From: Sphagnum compactum
Lineage: Eukaryota > Bryophyta > Sphagnopsida > Sphagnales
Direction of reading: 5' to 3'
Assembly (NCBI GenBank): GCA_965153455.1
Contig: OZ234494.1
Coordinates: 3,906,001-3,970,000, forward strand
Length of the DNA stretch: 64,000 nucleotides
Shown here: piece by piece, positions 48,029 through 61,854 of the stretch
How the letters are laid out: the number at the start of each line of letters is the position of its first letter
Numbering within the stretch: the stretch's first letter is position 1
Notes under the pieces: generated by a model
What the model saw: the letters and a program-made list of their open reading frames with translations, nothing else
Databases searched by the model: none
What the model was told of the DNA's origin: nothing
Translations under genes and position numbers: made by a program

Positions 48029-48701
48029 CTTTATATATAAGATATATATCCATCCAAGGTTCAATGGGTGGCCCCTTTCGGCACAAAAATAAGTGACCGA
48101 TACAGGCCACTGTCCATTTAAGCTTTACTTACCTTATATTGTTGTAAGTTTGATGAAAAAGTAGAAAAACTATTTCACTTGTGGAGCTATCTCACAATTT
48201 TGCCTTTAAAAATCCCTAAAAATTCTTGTGTAGCTGTAGCTTGACCTAAATTTAGGTCAAAATCTGGTGACTTTTGGCCTCTGAGAAAACGCTGGACTGG
48301 GGATCATACCATTCTTCTTCACTCTTCTTTTGTTTTTTGTTTTTTTTGTTTTGTATCCCCCAATTATTTTTGGTCTTGGAATAAAGTCTTACAGGTTTAC
48401 AGTTATAAAACATTGGAATGTTTACCATGGCACTAATGTTGGAGCTTGCGTGCATTCTATATTTTGGACGAGTATAGTAGTCAAATAGTGTGAAACTCGG
48501 TTTAGGCTTGTAAATGCATACAGCATAGTATGAGTATAGAAGGGCAAGGCAAAAAGGAAATGACTTTTTCATTAGAAGCCATAATGATTGACTCAGGTGC
48601 TAATATTTAAACTGTCCCTCACTTTATAATGTGAACCTTTTCACATTTGTGGGTCGGTATGGGGAATAACTAAACAATTTATGTGGGATATGGTAATCAC
48701 T

Positions 48702-49197
48702 ATTGAAACGTATGTATAGAACGTGCGTATAATACACTCGTATTATACATTGTATAATACTAACGGCTACTTTTCAAATATACAGAAGTATTGAACCGTA
48801 TGTATAGAACGTGCATATAATACATGCATATAATGCATATAATACATATAATACACGTATAAAACATTTATATCGATACAAAAAAAAAATGCTGTGACAT
48901 CCGTGGCATGGTGTTTATCAGAAGGCGCACTCAACAAGACTCATTGACCAAGGTTTTGTTGAGTGCGCCTTCTGATAAACACCATGCCATGGATGTCACA
49001 GCATTTTATTTTATTTTTGTATCGATATAAACATCTTATACACGTATTATACGTATTATACGTCAAAAAAATCGAAATGTGTTAAACACGATGCTGTGAC
49101 AGCATTTTCTTTTTTTGTATCGATACAAATGTTTTATACGCATATTATATGTATTATACGTTAAAAAAAATCGAAATGTGTTAAACACGGTTCAATA
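48702..49197. mobile_element. foldback (MULE-like) element, 496 bp, with nested duplicated arms
   Basis: The ends are ATTGAAACGTATG (left) and, reversed, TATTGAACCGTGTTT (right). GTAATCACT flanks both sides (48693-48701 and 49198-49206), a 9-bp duplication as made by Mutator-family transposases. The interior folds on itself: arms 48886-48937 and 48956-49007 pair over 52 bases with one mismatch around an 18-base loop. Each outer arm is itself duplicated (ATTGAAMCGTATGTATAGAA at 48702 and about 48792; AATCGAAATGTGTTAAACAC near 49070 and 49170). No coding capacity. Confidence 0.85.
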
Positions 49198-49206
49198 GTA
49201 ATCACT

Positions 49207-52200
49207 GATAGAGGCCCCAAACAAGGGCCCAGGGTGAACCAACCTACACTAGTGGTACCTTCACATTCTTGAGTGAGACCTTTTAGTGGCCCTATTTCAC
49301 CTACGCCATTGTCATGATGAATACTCCCCAAAACCCACACAAGTGAAAAGTTAAATTAAATATTCTTTTGGATCACTATTCTTTCAAATACAAGACTTGT
49401 ATGTTGTAAGAGAGGTTTCTGTATGACTGGGTTCTCCTGAGGGAGGGCATTTAAGGGCATGAGCCAGAGGGTGTTCCCAAACCTCAGGAGAATACCCAAG
49501 CATAGGAACCTCCACACAGGTAAACAACCTTCTTTTATGGGAACATGCCAGCATATAAAAATAGGAGGATCTCAGCCTGGCATAACCCCCTAGGGTTCTT
49601 CTCCTCGGGGAGAGTACACAGACAATGAAAAAGACAGTCATTTTACTTATAGGCATGGGGTTAGAGAGTATTGCAAAGGAACACAAAGGAATACTTTCTA
49701 GAACAAGGCATCACAAACACGCTGGCCCTGCCAATAGATAATATGTTGTACATCTACTACTGTGTCCACACTCTGAACACCAAAACAATCTGTTCCAATC
49801 TAAACAGTCTAAGCACTTTCACCAAAGAAACCAGTTCAATGTGAAACCGGTTCAATTAAGGTAAAACTTCCAAAAGTTGGATCCAATGCGATAGTCCCTG
49901 TCTCTGTGGGGGCAGGGCCCAACAAATTCTCTCTGCCTGAAAACAAAATGTACACCAGTCATGGTTTTCCCCTCTTTAAAAACTTGACCCAATTTGAAAT
50001 CTAGAATCTGGGTGGCACTTTACCAAATGTGTGCCACATAAACTATGCAGACAATTATGGTTTATAAGGGGTGCTTTGTTTTGGAGCTTACAAGGAAGAT
50101 TGTGCTTTGTAAGGAACCAACAAATACGAAAGGAAAACTAAGGTCAAGTTTTAAAGAAAAGCGTGGACCTTATGTCCTCCTGGCCAAATATTGCAAACAA
50201 AAATGTGATCAAACTTTCTAACTATCCAAAAAATAGTTTGCTTGTAATCTCTTATTACATATCTATCTATTAACGAAGGTTGTTTGCTTTGTTTGTTGTG
50301 TTCCCAAACCACAGCCCCCCATTGCACTCTTAGTACAGTTGGAAGCCCTCAATGAGCAGGTGCACCAAGGTTGTTACATAATGTTTAAACCTATGGTGCA
50401 AGAGTTATTAAAAATTGAACAACTTTGTCAAAAAAAATTGAACAAAATCAAAATTAGTTTTTTTACGAAAGTTGAGTGAGCTCTTGATACTCTGGGAACC
50501 CCTTGGTGAGTGAGATTTCTAGGAGGTAAGCTTTATAACTAACATGGGGTATAAAGTGATGTGCTATTGGAAACATCTTGGGGAACACATTGGGATCGTC
50601 TTAAGGAACAGATAATCTTTACCAAATATTCCAATTTGAATATGAAGATAGAGGTGACTCATGACTACAACTTCTAGTGTGGTACAGGACTAGCAAGATA
50701 TAGTCCCAGGGTAGCAAGGTACAGTCTTGGTGGGGGAGCAAAGTTACTTCTTCCTATTAGTGGAAATTTTGTTGTGTTGTTTGTTGTGTATAGTTTGTTG
50801 GTTTGCTTACTTTAGTGGGCATTGTGCAAGGATTTCAAAATTCAAATGCTTCTGAGCTTTTGAGAGTTTTTGGAAATTATTCAGTCTTTTTCAGTAATGA
50901 CAAAGTTTACACATGTAATTTTAAACATGTAAGTAGGTTATCAAATTTAAAAGAATTCAATCACCAAGTCCATATTTTTCTTGTCAGGTGGGTAGGTTCT
51001 GCATTTGTTTTGTGAAAATCATTAACCTCTTGTTAGGTTATTACTAGCTGGCCAACACTGGTTGGGACTAGGGTTTTTCTTCTGGCAAATTTTCATCACT
51101 TGGCAACAAAAAGAAATGGGGCTGCATTTTTTTTGGAAATAAAAGCTCTGAGTTGTAATATTCCAGGGAAAAAAAAGCTGAACTTGCCATATTTAAACCA
51201 TAGGTTCTAGTATGTTGCTAGTATATATGGTGGGGTTTGAAAAAGTTTCTACTTTTCTCTTTGACCTCTTGCCAAAGTTTTTGAATCTGGTTATGGGCCC
51301 TTTTGATCGGGCTTGAACCCAAAAAAATACTCCCAAAATAAAAACCTCCCAAAATAGTCGTTCCTTAGAGAGCAATATGGTTTACAATGGTACAAATTTG
51401 GGCAAAAGATACGGGATAAAATGTCATACCATTGGGAACAGTCTGGGGAACACATGGGCACTTGGGGTGCATCATTGGGAACCTTGTGAGAACAAAATTA
51501 GAGCACAATGGGAACAAAAAAATTCCCCCAAAAGATCTCAAAACCGCCTGCCTCCCCCACCCAAAAGAAAGTAAAGGGGGGCCTCCTGAGTGCATATTGA
51601 GCCTCCTCATTGGGTGCATGAAATTTTAATTTCTACAACTTGTTTGACACCATTTTCAACCTGGGCTAATGCCCTTTCCTAAGAGGGAGGGTACCTTAAG
51701 CGGGTTACATATGTTGTGTTAGTGTTAGTTGGGGGTACAGTCAAGACATTTTTTTCTTTTGGTGATGGATCTCTTTAATTAATTGGTCCACCAACCAAAC
51801 AAAAAACCCCAGTATGACAGACTCTGAAAATAAAACCTGTCCACATTGAACATAGTCCTACATGTCAAATGAGCTGGAGCGTCTGCATGCTGGAGCTGTA
51901 TGATTCTCTTTCCAAATGTATGTGGGGAGCTGGTATAATACTCTCTTTTTTAAGATATTTAATGAAAGTGAGTAGTCTCCAAAACGGCTTCTGATGATGC
52001 CCCAAGAGACATTCTTGAGTGGACATCTTTAATTTGCTCAAACTTGATCTCTTGTAGTCTGCTGATTGAAGGGGGAATATTGTAATGCAAGAAGACATTT
52101 CCCTAAACTGGGTGTAGGGGGAACCTTTCCTTCCTTGCCTCTACTCGAGGATACCCAGAACCACCCAAGTGTAACCAGAGAGATGAAGACAAAGATTCAC

Positions 52201-52800
52201 TTTTGCCACCCCAATCTTCTGTTACTTTGCTTCTAGTCACTTATCGCCTTGGAATGGATGGTACTCACCTCCCACTTACTTCTCATCTTTCTTTTTGAAG
52301 GTGAAAATCTGCTTATGTTAACATTCTCTCTTGGCTTCATCTGGCAATAGATAATTCCTCCTTACCCCAGGAAGGGGGTCATCTTGTTTTGTTTTTGTAG
52401 CAGGGTTAAAGGAAGGCTCTAAGAATAAGACATCATTCGATTAGAGGATCAACAACCCCACTCAAATGAACCAAACACAGAACTCAACAAAGCATTGCTG
52501 TTGAGACTATACATTCAGGAAATGATACGAATGTGAGTGCTATAGCAGTGTTTTTTTTTCGTTTGCTCCAGGTATCCTAGTTGGCTACACACATTGGCCC
52601 TTGGGGGCAGACTTGGCAACCAGTCTGGATTTTTTGTATAAACGTTTAGCACCATGTAACAAATAAAAGTCAAATTGTGGCATCCAAGGAAAATTCTACA
52701 TAGCCAGCAATTGTGATACAATGTTTTTTGAAGAATGGTAGATTGACTACAATGTGTTTTTAGGTGTAAGACAATTGGCGAGCCTTTCAAGATCTAGGTA
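49207..52800. other. no gene seen
   Basis: Mixed intergenic sequence. A short hairpin (GGTTCTCCTGAGG with CCTCAGGAGAATAC) lies at about 49430-49496. The 49384-49686 minus frame spans it and has no domain, so it is probably LTR- or promoter-like repeat sequence. Two vaguely similar segments containing GGGGAACACAT lie near 50580 and 51440. Confidence 0.4.
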
Positions 52801-52954
52801 TGTGCAATGGTGAGCATTTCAACAATAGGTTGCAAGATTTGGCGATCCTTTCAACATCCAAGAGCCGACAACAACAATTTGCAAACAACTTGTACATGTG
52901 CAAAACTTTGTACTAACAACAAGCAATCATCAAGAATTTTTGCTTCAAAATTTG

Positions 52955-53060
52955 AAGGCCTAGGGAGGGATCGAACTCCGATCCTCTCGGATCATGCCCA
53001 TTGCAGCCCAAGTCAGATATGCACAAGTAGCACACGTCAAAACCTTCTTTACAATCCCAC
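52955..53060 (-). mobile_element. possible tRNA-derived SINE head
   Basis: On minus, AGTTCGATCCC (52977-52967) matches the RNA polymerase III B box GGTTCGANNCC with one mismatch. It sits in a tRNA-arm-like context, GGATCGGAGTTCGATCCCTC, whose flanks GATCCGAGAGGATC can pair. A confident A box was not found upstream, and neither a tail nor a target duplication was established. A decayed pseudo-tRNA is an alternative. Confidence 0.35.
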
Positions 53061-53369
53061 ATTAGCTCAAGAAAATAATCAACAAAATAGAAAGCAATTG
53101 CATATCAAAACAACTTAAATCAACAACAAGCCAACATTTGAAGGAACTTAAAGAACCTGTAGGTTTAGGTTTACATCTTAGCCGCTCAAATAACACATCA
53201 CACCAGCTAAGAAAAATCCAACTATAATACAAAATTTGTTTACATTGTTGCTTAGTGCCTGCATACAAGCTGTAACTTGAGCTCAAAACAATGTGTAAAA
53301 ACACCTAATGTATTACAACATTGAAACCTCCAAAAGCATTTATGCATCCATTACATACTTATGTTTCTT

Positions 53370-55709
53370 ATCCTGCCATTCCTTGATGGCATCTCCAAAC
53401 GGGAAAGTTCATGGAGTAATGATCCTAGGCAAACATTCTGACAACCAAATCAAGATGACTTGTGAGTTTATTTTTAAACTTAGATTTCATGAAGGATATA
53501 GTTGAGAAGCATTGTTCGTCTTCCACCCTTCCCAATACCATCACTATAGAAATTGCCGCCAACTTGAAGTATTCCGACAATCAGTGTTGCAGCACAATGC
53601 TAGAGGCTAGATTGGACCACAACTTAGTCATGGGATTATAGCTAACAAGAGGTTCAAGAACATGTTTGTAATTTGACTACATAGTGACCTTGAAAAAGGA
53701 AACTCCCATGTCAAGTTTCTGTTCATTGAGTAGGGCTGGTACTTTTAAGCCTTCAACACCAACTTCTTTCTCAAAACAATATTATGCCTTCAACAAGGCT
53801 AAATGGGCAAGGCACGTATTCTTTGCTTCAAAATTCAACCAATATTGAGGATATACAATTCTAGTAGCATTCATGAGCTCCTAGTTGGGAAATCTTCGAG
53901 CCAATTCTTCAATGAAGCTAGCAACTGCAACCGGACATTGCTTTTTCATTCTTTGTGTAACAGCAACCTAAACATCATGAGTGCACATAACAAAAAGCCG
54001 TGATGAAGGGCAGTTGGAATGGATTTGGTATTGCCATCCTTGGAAGTAAAAAATAACATATTCAATCTTGGTGGTTGCATCAATCCACCAAGCTATGAAC
54101 AACCCATCATTGTTACAATTGACTAGATTTACAAGATCTTTGAACTACTCATCAATGTACTTCTTCTTTGGATCATAGTTTAATATGTGCAAATCTTCAC
54201 AACACATCTTCCTTGCCCCCACAAAGTCACACACAAATGTATCACGACTTTGGGCAAATTTGATTAGGTCATGGACAACCTCCAACATGGGCATGATGCA
54301 CATGAGGCTTAGGACAACCTCAACATCACAAAAAACTCAAGAGTGGGTCTTATAGCTTTAATTGTCCCAAGGTCATCATTCATTTTTACCATCAAGGATT
54401 TGTACTCTTCAAGCACCCTCTTACTAAGAAACAACATAGATATCCACCTAGTCTTCACATTGTGCAACAGTTTGTTCCTTTTTGTTTCTAGCAATTGTGC
54501 AAGCTTGCATTGCTCCAAATGCCTCTTGGGTGAAGAGGAAAAATAGGTGTATGTGGCTTGCAAAAGACCTTCAAGTTTATGCACCAAGGGTTGCATGAAA
54601 AATGTTTGCATATATAGTTATGTTTTGTTCGATGTGCAACACAATGGATAGTAAACATAAAAGGGGTTGCCTTTTTAGTGAATTGTGTTGTCACACCATT
54701 ATGAACACTTGTAAACACAACAACCCCCATTAGAACCAAAGAGATTAACTTGTTGTTGATCTCTTCTCTATGGTCAAGCCCCCATGAACCATCAATGATT
54801 TTAGGATCACATTGGTCAAATTATCAGTAGTGCCACCACTGACCAACCTTTCCAAATTCAATAATATGGGTATGCACTTGAAGCCCTCCACAAGGTATGT
54901 GTGAATGCTAATCCATGACTAATTATCAATCATCATCACTTCATCGCAGCTAACAACAAGATAACTAGTTGCATAAATAACCACTTTAGTTGTAGTGAGA
55001 ACAAAACTATGCATGGATTTTGGAATCTCCCAGCCAACATTGTCACTCCAGTGTTTTTTTGGAGTGTGCTTCACTTTCAAAAACTCAAACAACAATTCCA
55101 TTGCTTCAAAGTTAGTCATAGGATGACCTTGTTTCAAAAGCCAAAAAATTGCAACAAATTGTATAAACTTTCTTTTTTTCCTCCCAACCACATCCTCCAC
55201 AACAACCATGTCAGCCATTGTGTCTTTTTTCCTATTGCAAAAGAGTCATTCATTCTTTGCATGTTGTGATTTAGTCGACATGTAATATTACCCCATGTTG
55301 CAATTTGGTTTTGCAACCTTGCACTTGTGCTTTATAACATGTTTTTGGAGGTTGTTGAATTTGGGAACCAAGAGCTTCTCTCTACTTTCAATTTGCAAGC
55401 AAACATGACACTTAACCATGTTCACTTTCCCATTTGCCCAAAACATAACTTCCACCCATGGAAGCTTTGTTGCCCAAACATCCTGAAAAACCCGATTAAT
55501 TTTCCATTCTCTCACCCTTCTTTTTTTTCCATGGGGTTAGTGTTAAGCACATCACGACATTTCGCTACAATATTCTCTGCACCAACTTCAAGTGTAATGC
55601 ACCCGGATGCACTACAAACAACAGTAGCACCACCACCTTCACTCGAAGAACCAACCTCGATGACACTAGGGATGTTAGTAGAAAAAAAAAAACTTGTACT
55701 TGAACTCAT
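53370..55709 (-). pseudogene. hAT-type transposase pseudogene (BED finger, catalytic core, dimerisation domain)
   Basis: Reading leftward, an S/G-rich N-terminus starts with MSSSTSFFFS at 55709. A shift in an A-run near 55525 leads into a BED-type zinc finger (VKCHVCLQIE ... NNLQKHVIKHKC, 55430-55340). Core segments follow: SYLVVSCDEVMMIDN near 54950, GVTTQFTKKATPFMFTIHCVAHRT near 54690-54620, SSSPKRHLEQCKLAQLLETKRNKLL near 54530, TRWISMLFLSKRVLEEYK near 54430. The C-terminal hAT dimerisation motif is YFKLAAISIVMVLGRVEDEQCFSTISFMKSKF near 53570-53480. At least ten stops or shifts break it. No TIRs or 8-bp duplications were found. Confidence 0.85.
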
Positions 55710-56159
55710 TCGGCAGCTATAGAGGCACCATGGTGTGATTACATCAAAAGCTGAACTAAATGGACTTGTAAGAACTAATCAAGAGCCAAAGAAACAAGAG
55801 CTTTGACATGGTCAAGAAGTTGTAGCTGTGAACTTGTAAGAAGCTTCAAAGTAAAAATAAATAAATAAAGGAGCTTGAAACTTACAAAATGTGAAGACTA
55901 TTTATACACAACATTGATAATTGATTGTTGCGTGCAACCATCTAGAGATTGCTCTTCCATCACGTTGATAGTAGCAACTACCGACAGACCTCATCAAACA
56001 ACAAACCTCTCTTGTAGAACTCAAGGTCATCACCACCAAGCTGAGCTAGAAACAAACCTCCACAAGCTAAACTACAAACAGACCTTAGCAACAACCCCTA
56101 ATTCTTTAAGAAAATATGAAAAGGCGACAACCCAAACTTTATGAGTGTAAGAGAGAGAC

Positions 56160-58900
56160 GACAACATAAATACATAGCTTTGATGCAATGTGAGCGATGA
56201 AAAATTGTAGGTGGATGGAGATGTGGCTACAAGGTGTCAAGCTTCATCATTTGATGACGAAAAGGTGTGGGAGCTTCATCAAATGTGGGCAATAATGCAA
56301 AGCAACTAGGAGCAGCAGCCGATGAGCCGCTGACCCCTCACATCCACTACTTGACTAGTCCTAATCCAGAATCCTGGGAAATGGACGATTGATTCTCTTA
56401 AAATGTAAGCTAGGCTGGTCGGTGGCCCTTTCTCCATGTTGCTAACTAGCAAAATTTCGCCAGTCAGAAAAAAACGTTGTGCTATAGCCATTAGAGCATC
56501 TCCACCGGTGCTCAGTATGTGACTCCCGACAGTAAAATTGTTCCTTTCAGTTCCTTGCAAAGTTCACTATCTTTGAAAGGTCCCAATGTTCCTAACATTA
56601 ATTACCCTTGCCAAATTGCATCCTCCAATTGAAAGTGTTTGTCAATGCAGCAGGAAACAAGGGTCAATTTCCATTAGGCTGCTATGATTACAGCTCATTT
56701 TGTGGGTGTACCTGCGATCACAGCCACCCACGTTAATGGAAAGAGGGGTTTCTTGCTGGGGGGAGCGGGAAGGGGTTGCAATCATGTGCAAAAACACAAA
56801 CACAATGGGGGTGTCTGGCCCCTACTAGTTCTTCATGGCCAAGTTGTGAAATATTGTTTAGGGCAATCAGAAGGCTTTGGTATAATAAGAACTGCCTACT
56901 GACTGTAAAGATGTAACCCCATATAGTTGATTATATGACTCACAGTGTCTCAAAAATATGGAATTTCAATTCTTCCATGCACTCACTAAATTCTTGCAGG
57001 TTCACATTATTTCAACTGGTTAACAAGGTCACCTGCCACCAATAGCCTCAGATGGTTAGTTGTTGACAAGACTACCTTAATTTTCAATCTTAATTTGAAG
57101 CCAGTCTAATTCCATCCTCGCCTTCTCTCTCTGTCTCTCACAGACCCCCAAGGAGGCAAGGTAGGAAAGTAGAACTGGACAGTGTAACCAATCACCAACC
57201 AGTGCACCATTCATTGGAAACCTGCTATGACTCAGTTGTGTATGAACAATGGATTCATCCATCCGCAACTGTGAAGCCTCCTACTTCCCCGTCACACCAC
57301 CTAGGCAACTACCTATGTAGTTGGGTAAGTAAGTATCATAGGTAAGTAGGTGTGAAATGTAAGTAACTACTATGTAGGTAGGAAAGTAGGTAATGAATTT
57401 GGTGGCTAATAGGAGGGTAGATGCATGTGGATGGCTAGTACATTGTTGATAACTGTGGTTAGCTATGGGACTAGAGTAAAATGAATAAAGTGTTTCCTGT
57501 CCACACACCATCCATCCTGGGTCCTCACTATTTGGTGCTAGTGCACTCTGGCTGTTAGGAGAAGGGACAAAATCAGCACTACAGTGAAATAGGGCGATTT
57601 GGGGGAAGGTGGGGAACAACAAGCCACAAAAACCCAAAAGTAGAAATGGGAATGTCGCAACTTAACTAGACCAAGTCTAAAGGAAATTACAGTACCTTGG
57701 CGACCAAAACCCCAACTGTAGGTGGAACCCAACTTGGGCTTAGTTAAGGTTCATCCACAACAGTCCAAGGTTTCCTAACTTGGACTCCCTTCAGATACAA
57801 ATCCCATACATTTCCTTCCTACTTTACTTTGATACATACCTGGTGTGAGGGGGAAGTAGGAGGGCGTACAGGATAGGTTACCAAGGTGGATCCTTGGTAA
57901 CTCAGTTGTGTCACTTGTGGTTCATCCACGGCTGGCTTACAACGAGTTTCCAAGGGATTGGTTGGTGCTGGGTCACATATTCCCTAGTTTAAAAAGTGGG
58001 AGGGTGGTTTCAAACCATTCCACAATTATGTCAGCAGAGTGTAATATCTAGATGTAGTTTAGACCTTGGGGTTTCATTTTTTGGAATAGAAAATAGTAGG
58101 AGGAGTATAAAAAAATTGTGTTTGACCTTAGCCATACAAAGATCAAATCAAAACATTATCCATGGGTCCCATTGTATTCATCTGAAAAAGGATGCACATA
58201 ATCCAACCTTACCATTGAGGGGGGCCCAAGGAAATATTGGCTCTCATGTTCTCCTAGTTTCCTGGGTGAAATTGTGCCCTAAGCATATATGGCTAGAGCC
58301 TAGCACTTTTAAGGCCATAAAATCTGATGATTTTACTAGATTACAAATTGGATAGTTTCATATGGAAAGATGTTTTGAATGGTTGCATTTAAATGTGCCT
58401 ACTACCCACCTCTTCAACAAAAAAGATGTGTGGGCTATGTCATATGCTGGCGTGAAATAAGACATCAGCCTTGGCGTTGGGTTCTCCCTTTTTGAAGATC
58501 TTGGTTCCGCAACAATCCACAGTACAAAAGTAGTGGGTAATGTGAATCACGTTGGGTATATATTGTAGCTTGAAATGTATATCGTCTACCACAACAAATC
58601 CACCTACCTTGGAATGCTAGTAGGAGAGAAAAACCTATGAACTTGTTACTATCTATTTTGTTAGCATGTTGAATCAAATATGTTATTTTGAAGAATATTG
58701 AGTTTCAAAGAAACCCTTTGCCAAAGGATATGGGAACAAAAGAATATGGATACAAGGGAACATCCAACATAAGGATTAACTAACAGAGGAAATGTTAAAT
58801 TTGGAGTCAGAGACCCCAGGATTTAGTCTAGGAATGGCATATCTATAATGTTTAGAAGCAACTCAAAAAGTTTTTTTGGGGTGTCTACCATGGTACTAGA
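56160..58900. other. no gene seen; dispersed-repeat debris
   Basis: Contains words shared with 34225-34710, namely GTAAGTAGGT-type runs at 57300-57400 and the CAGGATAGGTTACCAAGG block at 57863. Also ATTAGAGCATCTCCACCGGT at 56491, a phrase resembling ends of some plant MITEs, without a partner. No coding region is supportable. Confidence 0.4.
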
Positions 58901-58904
58901 ATTT

Positions 58905-59050
58905 TACTATTTTGTTCATGATACCCACTGGGTATCACAAGAGGCAAGGTGTTTTGAAAAGTGAAACACCCACAGTTTGCGGACAGATTCCACTTGATAA
59001 TGTGCCCTCCAGATACACTAAAGAAGTTCTGCTCATGCTTTACAAATTAA
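58905..59050 (+). repeat. dispersed repeat family X, fragment 4
   Basis: ATACCCACTGGGTATCACAA and GTGCCCTCCAGATACACT match the central and terminal blocks of the copy at 20535-20860. Only this part is recognisable. Confidence 0.4.
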
Positions 59051-60265
59051 AAAAATGAATTATTTGTTTACTCATGGGCCCTGGGAATTGTACTTTAGAC
59101 TCAACGACACAACACCATAAAAATGTGCAAAGCTCACGACAAACTCTAAAAGACATATAAGTATTTGTATATAGATGTATGAAGAACCATTTGGTATAAG
59201 AAACCAACAAAGTTCAAACAACAACAACAACAAAAGGGGTCAGATTATACAATCTGGATTTCTTTGTGTTTCAAGTTTCCAGATCCTTTGCCACTGGATG
59301 AGGAAGGGGCTCTACGGTGGGGCCTTTGTTGGGAAAATGGAAGAAGCTGTGAGGTTGGGTGGTATTTCACACCCACTTTTGAAAAAGTGTTTGCGGACTT
59401 CCGCCCCAACTACAATCTCTTATTAGATTGATGAGATCGTCCTGGATACGATGCTAGAATTTGATTTTGTATGATGTAAATGGCTGCCCCACAAACTTAG
59501 TGAATGATTGAACAAACAAGGGAGCAATTGGTGAGCCAGTGACAAGCAGATTTCATGCAACTGAAGGCAATTTAAATATAGTAATGGGTGGTCAGTACCC
59601 TTTTGTCACTATTGGGTGCTCATCAATATTTCATATGGGCTGTAGGTGGGATTCCCAGAGAATTGCTTCTAGTTAGGCTTGTGTCTATACAAAAATTCAT
59701 CAAGTAGGCTACAATGAATTGTGCAACCTCTTCAAGAGATTTTTGGAAAGCTTAAGTAGCATAAAATAAAACTAACACTTTGCTTGAGAAATATTTGGCT
59801 GGCATGAAATAATATACATAAAAATTGGTATTGGGTGGTTGTGTGATGTATTTGAGATAACCTATGATTAAGGATATATGGAAGAAATGGATTTGATTTC
59901 TTCTGCAGTTCTAGTATATTGAAACTAATGAAATCAAACATATCCATGGTTATGTATAAATACAGTGATGGGTTTCTGAGGCACATGATTCTTTTCTTAA
60001 GGATGCAATAACTTGTGGTTATGTTATAAAATGGTTATAATATTAGAAATGTTTCATAACTGGGTGGTACGTCAAGAATGGATGTGAACAATCAGAGTAT
60101 GTTCAAGTGAAATCCTATATATATGTGTATGTGTGTGTAACATGTGTATCCTCTATATTGACCTTAAAAATAAAAAACTGTATTGAAGATAAGAAACAAG
60201 AAATTGATAATAGAGTATATCAAGTTCAATTCTTTAAAATTGTTCTTTCCCTACATTCCTACACA

Positions 60266-60508
60266 ACAGGCCATAGCTCATGACACAATTGTGAGGTAAA
60301 CTTTGTGGGTTCATCCATTACAATGTACAATATCTGATGTTTATCCATGTAATATATTATCAGATATATACTGCAATATTATATTATAAATATAGTTTGG
60401 CATTAGTTTGAAATTTGTGTAATATATGCCACAACAGACACCGTAAATTGTACATTGTAATGGATGAACCCACAAAATTTATCTCTCACTTATGTCATGA
60501 GCCCTGCT
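60266..60508. mobile_element. TIR MITE, about 240 bp
   Basis: Left arm 60277-60331 and right arm 60447-60504 are inverted over about 55 bases. The inner half, TGTGGGTTCATCCATTACAA and TGTACAAT, is perfect, while the outer half (GCTCATGACAC/TAA) is diverged. The outermost bases are CAGGCCATA at left and CAGGG at right, which would fit a hAT-type CAGGG end, but no 8-bp duplication is seen. The central 115 bp is AT-rich and non-coding. Confidence 0.75.
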
Positions 60509-61854
60509 CTAGTGTGTGAAAAAAACCCCATTCTTGCTATCATCTTGCAAATTTAACACTTCATGTTCAAAGTCAACCTCTTATGTCTCAATTGATCACT
60601 TTTTGAGTCTACAAATCCCTCTGTGCTGTAAGGCTGAAAATTCAACCATGGCAAAGATCAAATCTTGTACATATAGGTGACTGATATAACCGGGTCCAAA
60701 TTACTGGTAAAAAGATTTTTAGACATGTTCCAACTATGGTTATGTTACCTTAACTTTGAGATAGTTACGTTAAATAGTCAATTGTCATAACTTTTCCAAC
60801 TACCAATTATTAATTGGTATATATATATATCAATTTTGATTAATATATTTTGCTGGTTGTAGTTGTAACCAATGTTGGCAGGCTCTTTATTTTAGGTAAG
60901 TTTATGATAGGTTTCAATGTATTTGGATTGAGCCTTCAATGTCTTTGTTAGAATTGCAATTGGAATTAGACTAAGCAACCAGCTTTTTTTAAAATTGAAT
61001 TAGAACTTGAGTTGAGGATAATATTTTTAAACAAGTCCAAGTTCTCTAGGTAAATAGTAGAACCTCTTTTTAAAAATAAAAAGTTTGACTTTACTTTTTA
61101 TGTAAACAGTTAGTTTTAGTTCATTGTACATAATTAATATCATGTCATCATTACTTTAGACTATGTGGATTGGCAATAAATGTTAAATCAATCAAAGAAA
61201 GTAAATGCATTCAGTACAAAAATATTGTTGTGATTTTTTCCCCTAGTCAGACCTTTTACCTCATTCATATTTTCTTTAAAAAAATTGAGTGATACAAGGG
61301 CACATTTTGCACTCATAATTTTCCACCTTACAAATGTTTCAAAATGCACGTAACATGCTTAGTGACATGCTACATACCCTTAATACCCAAAACATGAATA
61401 ACATGGACCCAAAATGTGTTTAAGTATCACAAGGTAAAAACAAATGGGGCAAAGGGCAAACTGGGGGAAAAGATTGCAGCAGTACTTTTTGTCCTGACAC
61501 TTTCTTTGGCTGATTTAACATCTTCTGTGGATTGGCTGAGCAAACTAATATTACATGAAAAAATATTATCTATTTGTGTGCAATGGGAATGGAACTAAAC
61601 CTGTTCTTTGATTGAACCAGGTTCAAATTATGTGAATGAAAGTCCAGAACTGAAGGTTTTAGGAATCCAAAAAATCAATCTTCAAACTGGATCCATCCAA
61701 AACTGAAAAGTTTCAGAACCAAGAATGAAGATTCATTTCAAAATTAAAAAACCAAGTTATAATGAGATAAAATATGTAACCACCCAACACTGGTAAAACC
61801 CTGACTTAATTTTTCAAATGTTTTGCAAATAGTCATGAATATTTGTTTTCATTC

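Noticed and set aside
49384-49686. 100-aa minus-strand open frame
   Set aside because: It crosses a hairpin and a TATA-like stretch (TATAAAAATAGGAGG); more likely part of a repeat or promoter than coding.
52955-53060. functional tRNA gene
   Set aside because: A B-box-like sequence is present, but no acceptor stem, anticodon arm or A box can be assembled; kept only as a possible SINE head.
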